The notes beneath the pieces are model-generated. The model did not search any database, was not told where the DNA came from, and was given only the letters and a program-made list of their open reading frames with translations. Shown here piece after piece: positions 9,076 to 17,307 of a stretch of DNA of 64,000 nucleotides. Source of the stretch: DATDUW01 sp035290185. GTDB taxonomy: Bacteria > Patescibacteriota > Patescibacteriia > UBA9934 > GWF2-40-263. The stretch is taken from positions 1-64,000 of the forward strand of contig DATDUW010000022.1 in assembly GCA_035290185.1 (NCBI GenBank). The letters are read 5' to 3'. The translations under genes were made by a program, and so were the position numbers. The stretch's first letter is position 1. The number at the start of each line of letters is the position of its first letter.

Positions 9076-10001
9076 AATTTTTTGTGGGCACAGTCGTTTT
9101 AATTTCGATTTTTTCTTTTTTGTATCCTTCAAAAATTTTGGCTAACTCTATTGGTATTTCTCCAGGAACCCTTTCCGTTCAGGTACTTGAGGGAGAGAAT
9201 TCAGAACAGAAATTTCTTCTTTCACGCACGGAAACAGCAGAAGAATATCGTTTCACTGTTTCTGTGCGTGAAGGGGCGGAGTATCTTGATTTGAAGGGTC
9301 AGCAAGAATTGGTCATACCCACAGGCCAACGTATTGCTCATTTCCCCTTTCTCATCAAAGCCACTAATCTTGATTTTGGTGATTACGAGGCCGTGGTTGA
9401 ATTCACCCTCGAATCCAAAGCAACAGGAGAATCCGTTGCGATCAACCACCGTTTGGCTGGAAAAGTTTTTTTTTCCGTGGTGGGAGAGTCGTTTTTTTTG
9501 GCGCAACCCATTGACGTTTCTTTAACCCCAGAGGTTGGTAATGAGGTGGTCGTTTCTCCTGTTTTTATAACGAGAGCGGTTGGACGATCAAAAGTGTTAG
9601 TTGCGAATTGGTCTTTAAAGAATACAGGTGATAGATCTCTACACAACGTTCTTTTCCTTTTTTCAATAACGCAAAATGGCCTGTTAATTTATTCGAACCG
9701 TGGGTTGGTTTCGGAAACGATCGATGCAGGTCAGTCGGTTTCCGTTGAACGTTTATTTGAATCAAAAAAAGGGTTATCCCCAGGGATCTATAAAGTTTTG
9801 GTGTCTTCCGGTCCCTCAAGCCAATCTGCGGAAATCGTTCTTTCTGGATTTTTTGGTTCCACGGTCGAAAATAGAATTTTTTTTACGTTGTTTTTTCTCC
9901 TTTTTGGGATGGTTTTAATTAAAAAAACCTTCTTTTCTTGGCAAAAAGAAGGAAAGGGTTTTTTCAACGTCGGCACCGATTATTTCAAAAACGGTAATTG
10001 A
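9072..10001 (+). CDS. Membrane-anchored Ig-like exoprotein
   Basis: A 309-residue protein with a signal peptide (MKFFVGTVVLISIFSFLYPSKILA) and mature start NSIGISPGTLSVQVLEG. Two beta-sandwich-like domains follow, the second with NWSLKNTGDRSLHNV, a pattern typical of CARDB/NEW-type Ig folds. A C-terminal helix near residues 275-292 ends in a short basic tail. It overlaps the dockerin-cohesin gene by ATGA, so the two are translationally coupled. Its 3' end overlaps the convergent lepB gene by 22 bases. Role unknown; presumably a cell-surface or pilus-associated structural protein. Confidence 0.72.
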   Translation: MKFFVGTVVLISIFSFLYPSKILANSIGISPGTLSVQVLEGENSEQKFLLSRTETAEEYRFTVSVREGAEYLDLKGQQELVIPTGQRIAHFPFLIKATNLDFGDYEAVVEFTLESKATGESVAINHRLAGKVFFSVVGESFFLAQPIDVSLTPEVGNEVVVSPVFITRAVGRSKVLVANWSLKNTGDRSLHNVLFLFSITQNGLLIYSNRGLVSETIDAGQSVSVERLFESKKGLSPGIYKVLVSSGPSSQSAEIVLSGFFGSTVENRIFFTLFFLLFGMVLIKKTFFSWQKEGKGFFNVGTDYFKNGN

Positions 10002-10498
10002 ATGGCCTGTCCAAAAATTTGAGAGCGGTGTACGGGGCCATAGTTGCGGGAATCAGTACTTTCACGACGATTATCGCCAAGGACAAAATATTCGGCTCTT
10101 TTTAACTTTGGATAAGTTTCCGTTGTCAATAAGCGTGATTTTGTTGCTACACCATCTGCAAGATAGACTTCAGGGAGTTTCCATGTTTGTTGGTCGACGT
10201 CCGTGATGAAAACCCCATTTTGTTTGATGGTGATCTGTTCGCCGGGCAGTCCGATGATTCTTTTAACCATGATTTCATTTAAGGATGGTAGGTAAATTTG
10301 CACGATTTGCCCGCGTTTTGGTGAAGAAAAAAGCAGGGAAAATTTTTCGACCAAAAAAATATTTTCATCCAAAAAAGTCGGTTCCATTGAAATACCGTTT
10401 ATTTTTCCAGGTTCGATAAGCAAAGATCGGATGAGAATGAGACAAATGGTAGCTGTAAAGACAAAGTTAAGGGTTTTCCAGATGTAATTTTTCAACAT
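9980..10498 (-). CDS. lepB: Signal peptidase I
   Basis: Membrane-bound serine peptidase that removes signal peptides from exported proteins. One N-terminal helix (about 9-26) is followed by box B with the catalytic Ser37 in NGISMEPTF, box D with the general base Lys79 in MVKRIIGLPGE, and box E VLGDNRRESTDSRNYGPV. At 172 residues it is a compact Gram-positive-like form. It is the only minus-strand gene inside the pilus block and sits among many exported proteins. Its -10 box overlaps that of the divergent gene at 10528. Confidence 0.95.
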   Translation of the reverse strand: MLKNYIWKTLNFVFTATICLILIRSLLIEPGKINGISMEPTFLDENIFLVEKFSLLFSSPKRGQIVQIYLPSLNEIMVKRIIGLPGEQITIKQNGVFITDVDQQTWKLPEVYLADGVATKSRLLTTETYPKLKRAEYFVLGDNRRESTDSRNYGPVHRSQIFGQAIQLPFLK

Positions 10499-10527
10499 AA
10501 TTTTTCCATGTGGTATAATTATAACAC
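10491..10527. promoter_or_regulatory. Divergent overlapping promoters, lepB and the 10528 gene
   Basis: The string TATAATTATA at 10514-10523 gives a plus-strand -10 box TATAAT (10514-10519) and a minus-strand -10 box TATAAT (complement of 10518-10523). For the plus strand a weak -35, TTCAAC, lies at 10491-10496 with a 17-base spacer. The plus-strand start codon begins 9 bases after the -10, so that transcript should be leaderless or nearly so. Confidence 0.6.
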
Positions 10528-10878
10528 GTGGAGGTTATGGAGAATTTTTCTTTCGGACTTAAAGCCATAGGGAACAACATGGTTTTCATGTTCAAACAAG
10601 TAGCTGAATACCAACTATTTTGGGGGTTTGTTTTAGGTTTTTTTGTTGCCACCCTGGTGTATGGATTTTTCATCACCGATCATCCCAAACAGGTCCCGAC
10701 AATTTTATTTCGCGATAAGTCAAAAAGTTTTGAAAAATTTTATCAACGTCAAGAAAATAAGCCCTACGTCAAGTCTTTTTATGATTTTTCAAAAAAAGCC
10801 GATCGCGTAAAAATCGCTTTTTGGTCAGCGGCAACCCTTGCCTTTTTATTAATCCTTTTTGCCCTTCTCAGTTTTTAG
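10528..10878 (+). CDS. Hypothetical two-helix membrane protein
   Basis: A 116-residue protein with hydrophobic helices at about 30-50 (FWGFVLGFFVATLVYGFFI) and 97-115 (AFWSAATLAFLLILFALLSF). The segment between them is basic and presumably cytoplasmic. The GTG at 10528 is chosen because the -10 box ends 9 bases earlier. The ATG at 10537 is possible, but the GGAGG before it is only two bases away, too close for normal initiation. The gene runs into the next exoprotein with 4 bases between. No family recognised. Confidence 0.65.
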   Translation: MEVMENFSFGLKAIGNNMVFMFKQVAEYQLFWGFVLGFFVATLVYGFFITDHPKQVPTILFRDKSKSFEKFYQRQENKPYVKSFYDFSKKADRVKIAFWSAATLAFLLILFALLSF

Positions 10879-10882
10879 TCTT

Positions 10883-12166
10883 ATGAAAAGAGATTTTTTT
10901 CTCCTTTTCGGTCTCGTTTTGACCCTTGGATTTTTTTGGATTCCACCTTCGCCTGCGCAAGCTATTGGTCTTTCTCCGCCTATTGTAGAGGCTCCGTCCG
11001 TTTTGCGTGACCTGAAACAGACGAAGATGATCCGTGTCTCTCGTTCACCGTCCGAACAAGGGGATGTTCATATAACCGTGGAAAAAAGCGGGGAATACGC
11101 CCGCTATCTCAACGCCCCAACCGAAACGACCATCCTCAAAGGACAGAATTTTACGGAGTATTTTTTTGATATTTATCCGGCGAGCGCGGCTACGGGTAAC
11201 TATGAAGTCAAGTTGACTTTTAAAGTAGCTCCGGTTGCACAGCCAGATTTACAAAAAACAGGGAATATAAGTGCCCAGGTGGCGGTTATTACGGGTGCAG
11301 CAGCTATTATTAGATTTACCGTTTCAGGAGAAGAAGTCATCGATTATGAGATCCTTGGCGTGAGCGGGGCAGACACAGAGATAGGTCGTCCGGCTTATGT
11401 GAAATTTTTTCTTAGCAACCTCGGAAATGTCAATTGGAAACCTAGCAGGATTGATCTTACGTTTACCGATGTCAACGATCCAACGAACGCCGTCACGGCG
11501 TCTTTGAAAGAAGGAGAGATCCCTCTTCTCGAGCCAGGAAAGGAGAACAATGTTCTTTCATTTGAAATTCCTTTGAATTTGATTGAGGGTAAGTATGTTT
11601 TGAATGCGAGATTTTTTTCTCAAAATGAAGGGATAGGCGAATTTGTTTCACCGCCGTTTTTTGTGTACCCAGAGGGGACGCTCCAACAGTTGGGCGAGCT
11701 GGTTTCTATTGGGATTGATAAAACCTCCTATGGGTTAGGCGAAAAAATTAAGTTCAATGCGATCTTTAAAAACGTTGGCAGCATTCCAATGAAGGGGGTT
11801 TTAAATACCGATATTTACCTCGGTTCGGATTTTATCGACATGCTCCGTGGTGAAGAATTATCCGTTGGAGTCAACGAAGAAGCGGTTTTTTCTGAAGTTA
11901 TCGAACCTGATAGACCAGGGGGGTATCGGCTGTCTTCTTTTATTAAATATGGAAACAAAAAATCAGAGACACAAACCATCAATTTTACTGTGATCGCACC
12001 GGAAAATAAAACATTAGCTTTTTTGAATTCGAAGCTTGGTTTAATTGGTTTGGTTTTCTTCATTCTTTTTGTCACCATTTTTTTGAAATTTCACCAAAGA
12101 AGACAACACCTGAAGAAGAAAAGTTCAAAAAAAATTCACGAAGCATCTGTGGATAACAAGGAATAG
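10883..12166 (+). CDS. Membrane-anchored Ig-like exoprotein (third IG-motif paralogue)
   Basis: A 427-residue protein starting at the ATG at 10883 with signal peptide MKRDFFLLFGLVLTLGFFW ending before QAIGLSPPIVEAP. The mature part has repeated beta-sandwich regions, including PAYVKFFLSNLGNVNWKPS and GLGEKIKFNAIFKNVGSIP, both of the conserved N-x-G pattern in CARDB-like Ig folds. A transmembrane helix (about 388-410) is followed by a Lys/Arg-rich cytoplasmic tail. This architecture is shared with 7525 and 9072, implying duplication. Function unknown. It is followed by the promoter at 12192 that starts a new unit. Confidence 0.75.
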   Translation: MKRDFFLLFGLVLTLGFFWIPPSPAQAIGLSPPIVEAPSVLRDLKQTKMIRVSRSPSEQGDVHITVEKSGEYARYLNAPTETTILKGQNFTEYFFDIYPASAATGNYEVKLTFKVAPVAQPDLQKTGNISAQVAVITGAAAIIRFTVSGEEVIDYEILGVSGADTEIGRPAYVKFFLSNLGNVNWKPSRIDLTFTDVNDPTNAVTASLKEGEIPLLEPGKENNVLSFEIPLNLIEGKYVLNARFFSQNEGIGEFVSPPFFVYPEGTLQQLGELVSIGIDKTSYGLGEKIKFNAIFKNVGSIPMKGVLNTDIYLGSDFIDMLRGEELSVGVNEEAVFSEVIEPDRPGGYRLSSFIKYGNKKSETQTINFTVIAPENKTLAFLNSKLGLIGLVFFILFVTIFLKFHQRRQHLKKKSSKKIHEASVDNKE

Positions 12167-12191
12167 TTAATTTTTTTCTTCTGTTAAAATG

Positions 12192-12200
12192 TGCTATAAT
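12192..12200 (+). promoter_or_regulatory. Extended -10 promoter for the 12408 gene
   Basis: TGC followed by TATAAT at 12195-12200 makes an extended -10 element. No good -35 hexamer is seen at the usual distance, which is tolerated for extended -10 promoters. Transcription from about 12207 would give a leader of about 200 bases before the ATG at 12408. Confidence 0.6.
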
Positions 12201-12237
12201 TAAAAAAGAAAAATTTGTTTGGAAAAGTTTTCATTTG

Positions 12238-12290
12238 AAACTCATGGGAGTTTATCCACTCCAATCTGAGTCGGAGGAAACTCAGATTGG
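12238..12290 (+). promoter_or_regulatory. Structured 5' leader with two hairpins
   Basis: Two inverted repeats lie in the leader of the 12408 gene. The first is AAACTC-ATGG-GAGTTT (12238-12253). The second is CCAATCTGAGT paired with ACTCAGATTGG (12261-12271 and 12280-12290), a perfect 11-bp stem with the loop CGGAGGAA. GGAGT at 12247 can also pair with ACTCC at 12258, so alternative folds exist. This looks like a regulatory RNA element; no known riboswitch class was recognised. Confidence 0.5.
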
Positions 12291-12315
12291 CGAGATGAAG
12301 TTATTTTTAATGTAA
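12244..12315 (+). CDS. Possible leader peptide (upstream ORF, 23 residues)
   Basis: An ATG in the loop of the first leader hairpin opens a 23-codon frame encoding MGVYPLQSESEETQIGEMKL plus three residues, ending TAA at 12313-12315. It spans the second hairpin entirely, so a ribosome on it would unfold that stem. There is no clear ribosome-binding site. This may be a leader peptide that couples translation to hairpin folding, or chance. Confidence 0.25.
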   Translation: MGVYPLQSESEETQIGEMKLFLM

Positions 12316-12407
12316 AATTGATGAAGGGAGAAGACAACATTTTTGACGCAACCATCAAAACAACTAATCCACAGAGCATTTTTTAATGCGGAATTTTTAA
12401 GTGATAT

Positions 12408-13367
12408 ATGCAAGAACAAAAGTCTTTGCACTATATACTTGGAGCATCGTTGGCTGTCATCGCTGTATTTGTGGTCGTGGCTTTGGTCATGATCAATTCT
12501 CAAGCCTCTGATACACAGGTGACGATCAACAACGTAGCTCCGTCCGTTGCAGATGTTTATCTCGCCGATTCAGCCTACGAACAAGCATTTTTCTATTCAG
12601 GCACTGGTTTTGGTGTGATCAACGACCTGTCTGCTGGTTCTACTATTACGAGATATGTAACAGGTACGGTTGAGGACTTGAATGGTAATGGGGATATCGC
12701 AACCGTTACAGCTACTCTCTATCGATCTGGAGTAACAGACGGACATAGCTGTACAGCGGATAAAAATTCCTGTTATCGCGTTACTTCTTGTGAACTTCAG
12801 ACCAATGGTAACGATGATCAAAAGGATTTCAGTTGCGAAATGGCGTTGAATTATTTCATGGACTCAACCGATGTTGGGGGTCGTTACTCAGCACAAAATT
12901 GGGTTATTTATGTTACGGTGTCTGATGGAACAGCAAACGGAAGCGATGAAGCGAAAACAGGAGAAGTTAGCACACTCTTGGCTTTAAGTATTCCGGGAAG
13001 CATTGGTTACGGGACCTTGGCTTTGGGCGCAACCACAACAAGTAGTACAAACCAAATCATGACTATTACTCAAACCGGCAACGATGAAGCCGATGTTGAA
13101 GTCTCGTCGAGCACTGCGATGGGTTGTACTGTACGCGGTTTAATCCCAGTAGCCAGTCAACAATGGTCGTTGACTGATGTAGATTATAGCGCTGAGGGTA
13201 CTACCGCACTTAGTGGTTCGGCTGCAGACACTGCTCTAAACGTTGGTTATCAAGACGATGAAGCGACTGCTCCAACAAAAAGTCTCTATTGGAATATTTC
13301 AATTCCATCCAGTGGCGTTGAGGGAGTTTGTACTGGTGCAGATACCGTCACGGCTATTGCTCATTAA
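12408..13367 (+). CDS. Secreted or membrane-tethered surface protein, paralogue A
   Basis: A 319-residue protein with an N-terminal membrane helix (about 9-31) and a long extracellular, beta-rich part. Six Cys lie in the external region, including CTADKNSCYRVTSCELQ, and could form disulfides. It is clearly homologous to the protein at 13716: both share NNVAPSV/NFTPTV starts, VNDL..G, a D-x-NG-x-GDI segment, the same Cys spacing, STLLALSIP and the C-terminal LYWNISIPSSGVEGVCTG...TAIAH. No known family recognised. A long structured leader precedes it, unlike most genes here, suggesting regulated and perhaps abundant expression. Confidence 0.75.
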   Translation: MQEQKSLHYILGASLAVIAVFVVVALVMINSQASDTQVTINNVAPSVADVYLADSAYEQAFFYSGTGFGVINDLSAGSTITRYVTGTVEDLNGNGDIATVTATLYRSGVTDGHSCTADKNSCYRVTSCELQTNGNDDQKDFSCEMALNYFMDSTDVGGRYSAQNWVIYVTVSDGTANGSDEAKTGEVSTLLALSIPGSIGYGTLALGATTTSSTNQIMTITQTGNDEADVEVSSSTAMGCTVRGLIPVASQQWSLTDVDYSAEGTTALSGSAADTALNVGYQDDEATAPTKSLYWNISIPSSGVEGVCTGADTVTAIAH

Positions 13368-13388
13368 TTACAGTTCATCCGCAAAAAT

Positions 13389-13616
13389 ATGAAATTTTTA
13401 GCTGGATTAGCTGTACTTGTCGCCTTGGTTTGTGGTCTGACCGTGGTTTCTTTGGCAAAATCATTTAAGAGTCAAGGTGCGAAAATCACGCCAGTTTCTC
13501 CGGGGACGCAAGAAGGGGTGGAGAGTTCTGTCCCTTACTCAAAGACTTCCCAAACCAAAACAGGAGTGACAATTAGCGAGTCAACAACAAAAACACAGGT
13601 GGAGATCGGCGAATAG
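13389..13616 (+). CDS. Small membrane-anchored or secreted protein
   Basis: A 75-residue protein with an N-terminal hydrophobic segment (AGLAVLVALVCGLTVVSLA, about 4-22) and a Thr/Ser/Lys-rich, low-complexity outside part ending VEIGE. It lies 21 bases after paralogue A and before the terminator at 13632, so it is the last gene of that transcript. Function unknown; it could be an accessory to the neighbouring surface protein. Confidence 0.65.
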   Translation: MKFLAGLAVLVALVCGLTVVSLAKSFKSQGAKITPVSPGTQEGVESSVPYSKTSQTKTGVTISESTTKTQVEIGE

Positions 13617-13631
13617 TTTTTTGTGGAAGGA

Positions 13632-13670
13632 AACCTCGTCCTATTTTTCTTAGGACGAGGTTTTCGTTTT
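13632..13670 (+). terminator. Rho-independent terminator
   Basis: AACCTCGTCCTA (13632-13643) pairs with TAGGACGAGGTT (13651-13662), a perfect 12-bp stem with a seven-base loop, followed by a T-rich run. It ends the transcript of paralogue A and the small 75-residue protein. Confidence 0.85.
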
Positions 13671-13680
13671 TTAAAGATTT

Positions 13681-13689
13681 TGTTATAAT
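13681..13689 (+). promoter_or_regulatory. Extended -10 promoter for paralogue B
   Basis: TGT followed by TATAAT at 13684-13689, just after the terminator and 27 bases before the ATG at 13716. The -35 region is not recognisable. Confidence 0.6.
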
Positions 13690-13715
13690 AGATCCATTCG
13701 AGATGTTAATCTGAT

Positions 13716-14612
13716 ATGTCATTCAAGCGTTTTTTCGTTTTTATCTTCGCCCTCGTTTTCGTAACAACAAAGGTCGCTATTGGCGGAGATAATTTTACCC
13801 CAACTGTGGAATCAGTCTTTCTTCATAAGAGTCCTTTTATTAATGCAGACGCTTATGAGAATGGTATTATCAATGATTTGGTGGCTTCCGGGACGCTGAA
13901 TCTTTATTTGAATGGTTTGGTTCAGGATATGGATGGGAGTAGTGATATCGTGTCGGTCTCCGGGGTTTTTTATCGCAGTGGTGCACCTATTGGAGCGGAT
14001 TGTTTGGCTGATAACAATTTTTGCTATCGTATCGCCACCTGTAATACGCAAACCACGGAGAATCCTTTTCAACTTCGTTACAGCTGTCCATTGAGTGTGT
14101 GGTATTACGCCGATGCCACGGTAGGCGGCGGGCGTTATGAAAATGAGGATTGGCGGGCTTTTATTCAGGTAAACGATCAGGTTTCCTCCAGTTTTAATAA
14201 TTTTTTTTCTAGGGAAGTTTCTACTCTTTTAGCGTTGACTATTCCCGATAGGATTGATTTTGGTCCCAGGAGTCTTGGAAGCATCACGACTAGCGAAAAT
14301 AATGTGGCAATGCCTATTTCGCAAGGAGGAAATGTTTTAGCTGATGTCGAGGTCTCTGGATCGGAACCCTTGATTTGTTCAGAAAATGGCAGTATTCCTG
14401 CACAGAATCAAGGCTGGGCGTTAATGGACGTCGGTTTTGGTGACAGCGTAGCACTCACGTCGTCGGCTGTGGATACCAATCTCAATGTTTTTTATCAAGA
14501 AGACGATTTACAAGCTTCTTTTAAGGAGCTTTATTGGAACATTTCTATTCCTTCGAGTGGCCTTAGGGGCGTTTGTTCTGGGTCCACAGTTATTACAGCC
14601 ATTGCTCATTGA
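13716..14612 (+). CDS. Secreted surface protein, paralogue B
   Basis: A 298-residue protein with a signal peptide (MSFKRFFVFIFALVFVTTKVAIGG). The mature part aligns along its whole length with the protein at 12408: same order of motifs, same Cys pattern (CLADNNFCYRIATCNTQT then YSCPLS) and the same C-terminus (LYWNISIPSSGLRGVCSG...TAIAH). It differs in having a probably cleavable signal instead of a membrane helix, so A may be anchored and B released. It has its own promoter and lies 22 bases before the sensor kinase gene. Function unknown. Confidence 0.72.
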   Translation: MSFKRFFVFIFALVFVTTKVAIGGDNFTPTVESVFLHKSPFINADAYENGIINDLVASGTLNLYLNGLVQDMDGSSDIVSVSGVFYRSGAPIGADCLADNNFCYRIATCNTQTTENPFQLRYSCPLSVWYYADATVGGGRYENEDWRAFIQVNDQVSSSFNNFFSREVSTLLALTIPDRIDFGPRSLGSITTSENNVAMPISQGGNVLADVEVSGSEPLICSENGSIPAQNQGWALMDVGFGDSVALTSSAVDTNLNVFYQEDDLQASFKELYWNISIPSSGLRGVCSGSTVITAIAH

Positions 14613-14634
14613 TTGCTCAAAAAATAGGGGGAGT

Positions 14635-16878
14635 ATGAAATTTTCCGATCTAAAAATAACTAGACAATTGATCGTCTTTTTCTTTTTTCTCCTAACTGTT
14701 CCCCTACTAGGCTTGAGTATTTTTTTCTATTTTCAAACGGTTAGGATCATCCAGGATACAAAAAATAACCTCCGCTATGTATCTGTTATTCATGAAAATC
14801 GTCTTAATACGATTCTCCAGGGTTTTAATCGTCGTTTTGAAGACATGAGAGCAGACAGCGTTTTTCAGGATATTTTTTTGGATTTTTTGAACGTTCCAAG
14901 TAAGGAGAACCGATTAAAGGTAGAGACGGCCGTAGTGAATCGACATATTTCTGATGGTTCTTTTCCGGATTTTTTTCTCTTGAATCAGGACGGGACCGTT
15001 GTTTTTTCTTCTGATCAGAGGGAAGGGTTGGGTCGAAACCACGCATCCGATTCTTTTTTTACCACAGGAAAAGCAGCACGCAGATGGCATATCCAAAAAT
15101 ATGGAACAACGGACGTTTTTGCATATCTTTCCGGTCCGTATATTAGAGAAAATCAGTTTTTTGGCGTTTTGGTTCTACGAGTAGATTTTGCTCCCTTCCT
15201 TTCTTTGCATGAAAATTTTAAAACCCTGAATAAGACGGGAGAACTGCAACTTGTCGAGGCTAATGGGAACGGATGGAGATTGATTACGCCCACAAGATTT
15301 TCTACAACCACCAACCCCTCGTCGCTCACAGACCGACTTTATGACCAGACCATGGTCTTAGAAAACAATTTTTTTGAGGCCAAAGATTATCGAGACAGAA
15401 ACGTTTTTGCCATTTTGCGTCTTTTGGATGAAAAAAACCTTGGGTTAATAGTAAAAATTGACAAAGACGAAGTTTTTCTTCCACTCCTCCTTTTGGCAAG
15501 GTCCATCATTTTGATTTTCTCCTTCCTATTGGCGTTCGGTCTTGTTCTAATTTTTTTCTTCTATGTGCATGTCACCAGGCCATTGGCGCAATTGGTACGT
15601 GCAACCAAAAGCATTGAAAAAGGCGAGAAGAATTATGACCTACCAGCTGAATCAAAAAATGAGATCGGGATTCTGGTTACGGCTTTTCAAAGAATGACGA
15701 GAAATCTTTTATTGTCGAACTCCCATCTTGAAAAAAGGGTTGTTGAGCGAACGCTCATGTTGAATAAGCGCATTGCACAAATTAACAACGAAAAGGTTAA
15801 AGACGATGCGTTATTGTCGAGCATTGGCGAAGGATTGATTGTCACGGATAAAGAAGGTGTCATTCTTTTAGTCAATCAAGCTACAGCAACAATGTTTGGA
15901 ATTAAGAAAGAAGATGTTAGTGGAAGTCATTTCTCCGAGGTTGTCCTGCTGAAGAATATTTCGGGACGTCCTATGCCTTTTCTTGCCGGTCATCCGGTAT
16001 TTGAGGCTTTATCTGGTGCTAAAAAAACAGTGGGTGTTGAATTTATCTCCGAACGGTTTGGTGGTGGAAGCGATGGGAGCGGTTTTTTTCCGCTTGCCCT
16101 TACAGCAACCCCCATTGTTGTGAATGGGCAGACGATCGGATCGGTGGCAATCGTCCGCGACATTACGAAAGAAAAGGAGGTGGATCGCATGAAATCGGAG
16201 TTTATTTCTATTGCCTCACACCAATTGAGGGGTCCGATTGCTTCCATCAAATGGTATGGAGAACTCCTTGGAAAGCAAAAGGGGACTTTTCAAAAGGAAT
16301 CACGCGAGTTTGTTGAACGCATCAATGTGTCCACCGAGCACCTAATTTCGCTTGTGAACGACTTTTTGAACGTTTCGCGTATTGAATCCGGAAGTTTAAA
16401 GAGCGAACCAAAAACGATTCACCCTTCGGTTTTGGTGAAAAATATCGTCGAAACGTACCAACAGGAGATTGAAAAGAAAAAAATAACCGTTCGGATAAAG
16501 AACAGGTCGTTGTTCAAGGATTTTTTTATGGATCCGGAGATGATAAGGGAGATTTACGCCAATCTTATTGCCAATTCTATTAAATATTCTAAAAGATGTG
16601 GGAATATTTCAATACGACTCTCTGATGAAAGCGAGACAACGGATTTGGTGTTAGAAATCAAGGATGACGGCGTGGGTATTGCCAAGGAGGAACATGGAAG
16701 GATTTTTACGAAATTTTTCCGCGCCAGCAATGCGCTGGAAGGAGGATATAAGGGTACGGGGCTTGGTTTATACACCGCGCAGATGCTTGCAACGCAAATT
16801 GGTGGTAGAATTTGGTTTGAATCGGAAAAAGGTCATGGTGCGACCTTTTGGGTTCGCCTTCCCAGGAAGGCCAAATAA
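14635..16878 (+). CDS. Membrane sensor histidine kinase (extracytoplasmic sensor, HAMP, PAS)
   Basis: A 747-residue kinase starting at the ATG at 14635, preceded by GGGGGAG. Helix 1 (about 12-32) and helix 2 (about 285-310) flank an external Cache-like sensor of about 250 residues. HAMP follows (starting RPLAQLVRATKSIEKGE), then a PAS domain (LLSSIGEGLIVTDKEGVILL). HisKA has the phospho-acceptor in ASHQLRGPIAS (about His529). The ATPase domain has N box NLIANSIKYS, G1 DDGVGIA and G2 KGTGLGLY. All catalytic motifs are intact. The adjacent receiver at 16900 is its likely partner. Its place among pilus genes suggests control of pilus or surface functions (inference). Confidence 0.92.
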   Translation: MKFSDLKITRQLIVFFFFLLTVPLLGLSIFFYFQTVRIIQDTKNNLRYVSVIHENRLNTILQGFNRRFEDMRADSVFQDIFLDFLNVPSKENRLKVETAVVNRHISDGSFPDFFLLNQDGTVVFSSDQREGLGRNHASDSFFTTGKAARRWHIQKYGTTDVFAYLSGPYIRENQFFGVLVLRVDFAPFLSLHENFKTLNKTGELQLVEANGNGWRLITPTRFSTTTNPSSLTDRLYDQTMVLENNFFEAKDYRDRNVFAILRLLDEKNLGLIVKIDKDEVFLPLLLLARSIILIFSFLLAFGLVLIFFFYVHVTRPLAQLVRATKSIEKGEKNYDLPAESKNEIGILVTAFQRMTRNLLLSNSHLEKRVVERTLMLNKRIAQINNEKVKDDALLSSIGEGLIVTDKEGVILLVNQATATMFGIKKEDVSGSHFSEVVLLKNISGRPMPFLAGHPVFEALSGAKKTVGVEFISERFGGGSDGSGFFPLALTATPIVVNGQTIGSVAIVRDITKEKEVDRMKSEFISIASHQLRGPIASIKWYGELLGKQKGTFQKESREFVERINVSTEHLISLVNDFLNVSRIESGSLKSEPKTIHPSVLVKNIVETYQQEIEKKKITVRIKNRSLFKDFFMDPEMIREIYANLIANSIKYSKRCGNISIRLSDESETTDLVLEIKDDGVGIAKEEHGRIFTKFFRASNALEGGYKGTGLGLYTAQMLATQIGGRIWFESEKGHGATFWVRLPRKAK

Positions 16879-16899
16879 TCTTTTTCTTTATCTATCCCT

Positions 16900-17277
16900 A
16901 TGAAAGGACTAAAGAAGTTTATCCTCATTGTTGAGGATGATAGTTTTTTGTCAGATATCTATCAAAATCAGCTAAAACAAGAGGGTTTCGAGACCGAGGT
17001 ATCGACTGATGGAAAAAGTGCTTTGAAAGTTTTAGAAAAAAAACGGCCGAATTTGATCGTCCTTGACATGATTATGCCGGGCATGAATGGTTTCGATTTT
17101 CTCGAAATTATGCGTAAAGAGAAGAAAAACGATGATATTCCAGTTTTTATTCTTACCAATCTCGGACAGGACGAGGACAAGAAGCGTTGTCGCGAGCTTC
17201 GCGAATGTTCCTATTTCGTCAAGACGGAAATTTCTATTGATGACGTCGTGAGGAAAATTAAAGAACAGGTTTCATAG
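16900..17277 (+). CDS. Stand-alone response regulator receiver
   Basis: A 125-residue CheY-like REC domain with no output domain. The acidic pocket is VEDD (residues 11-14), the phospho-acceptor is Asp56 in LIVLDMIMPGMNG, and Thr86 (FILTNLG) and Lys108 (YFVKTE) complete the active site. It begins 21 bases after the sensor kinase. A lone receiver must act by protein contact, for example on PilB, PilC or PilM encoded nearby, or pass phosphate on. It could be paralleled with PilG/PilH-type regulators of twitching, which is inference from position. Confidence 0.92.
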   Translation: MKGLKKFILIVEDDSFLSDIYQNQLKQEGFETEVSTDGKSALKVLEKKRPNLIVLDMIMPGMNGFDFLEIMRKEKKNDDIPVFILTNLGQDEDKKRCRELRECSYFVKTEISIDDVVRKIKEQVS

Positions 17278-17307
17278 CGATTCAAAAACGAGGGAATTTT
17301 AAAAGAT

